DNA of 6,484 nt from the NCBI GenBank assembly GCA_002402085.1, contig NVVB01000020.1, positions 8,235-14,718 of the forward strand. Direction: 5' to 3'. Below, piece after piece: positions 6,334 through 6,484 of the stretch. The stretch comes from Gammaproteobacteria bacterium (GTDB taxonomy: Bacteria > Pseudomonadota > Gammaproteobacteria > Pseudomonadales > UBA3067). How positions within the stretch are numbered: position 1 is the stretch's first letter; each line of letters begins with the position of its first letter. Under the pieces are notes generated by a model. That model ran no database searches. It was not told where the DNA came from and saw only the letters and a list, made by a program, of their open reading frames with translations. The translations under genes and the position numbers were made by a program.

Positions 6334-6484
6334 TTCCAATGCACTTCAGTCCATCGAACAAACCAAGCCTTACGTTGTCGAACGTAGCCACCGAAACCAC
6401 CGTCTTTCTCGTTATTCGCTTGCATAGGGTGAGTTTCAATTACGATTGAGGCCTGTAGTGTATCCACACTTTGATCATCTAACG
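6150..6484 (-). CDS. Unrecognised protein, C-terminal part
   Basis: A minus-strand frame enters from beyond the right edge and stays open to a TAA at 6150-6152. The GTG at 6465-6467 could serve as a start, but the frame continues upstream of it (LDDQS) with no stop before the window ends, so I treat the gene as partial. About 110 residues are visible. They are polar, with many Gly, Trp and Val (GGFGGYV, KAWFVRW, GGWVTLKRGG, GVFVYAGH) and a pattern suggesting beta structure; two cysteines lie near the end (ELCLVGTDICSG). I see no catalytic motif and do not recognise the family. The last 60 residues recur almost unchanged at 290-469. Its terminator is at 6071-6105. Confidence 0.6.
   Translation of the reverse strand, partial: LDDQSVDTLQASIVIETHPMQANNEKDGGFGGYVRQRKAWFVRWTEVHWNDLSWSDGVARTGGWVTLKRGGTVLTTQNVSGVFVYAGHSSAIHELCLVGTDICSGPLPKQ

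Overview
The window looks like part of the chromosome of a free-living, probably marine, Gram-negative bacterium, most likely a gammaproteobacterium. The grounds are a protein built for outer-membrane insertion (an inverse-autotransporter barrel), a TPR-sulfotransferase of a type common in marine Proteobacteria, and a base composition near 50% GC. This assignment is an inference; no rRNA or other phylogenetic marker is present.

Layout. Bases 1-657 hold no intact gene. They contain a strong hairpin terminator and, on the minus strand, an orphan copy of the last 60 codons of another gene. Bases 658-4092 (+) encode a large surface protein: signal peptide, intimin/invasin-type (type Ve) beta-barrel, and a long secreted right-handed beta-helix made of asparagine-ladder rungs. 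After an 18-base gap, 4111-5853 (+) encodes a 580-residue cytoplasmic protein with about eight TPR units followed by a PAPS-dependent sulfotransferase domain. Bases 5854-6060 are intergenic with a possible terminator for this pair. From 6061 the terminator and gene tail seen at 198-470 reappear, now joined to a minus-strand gene that runs off the right edge.

How it fits together. The two large genes look like an operon: a barrel-anchored surface fibre and a sulfotransferase. Together they form a cassette of about 5.6 kb framed by two direct repeats of 273 bp (198-470 and 6061-6333; 259 of 273 bases identical, no gaps). Within the coding part of the repeat, eight of nine sense-codon differences are silent. 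The two tails therefore diverged while both were under protein-level selection, which suggests that the cassette arrived with, or recombined through, a second allele of the neighbouring gene rather than by a simple local duplication. No integrase, transposase or tRNA is visible. The points most worth pursuing are the framed cassette, the possible link between sulfotransferase and adhesin, and the two matching CNxxDC motifs that hold all four cysteines of the surface protein and sit at the two ends of its beta-helix.
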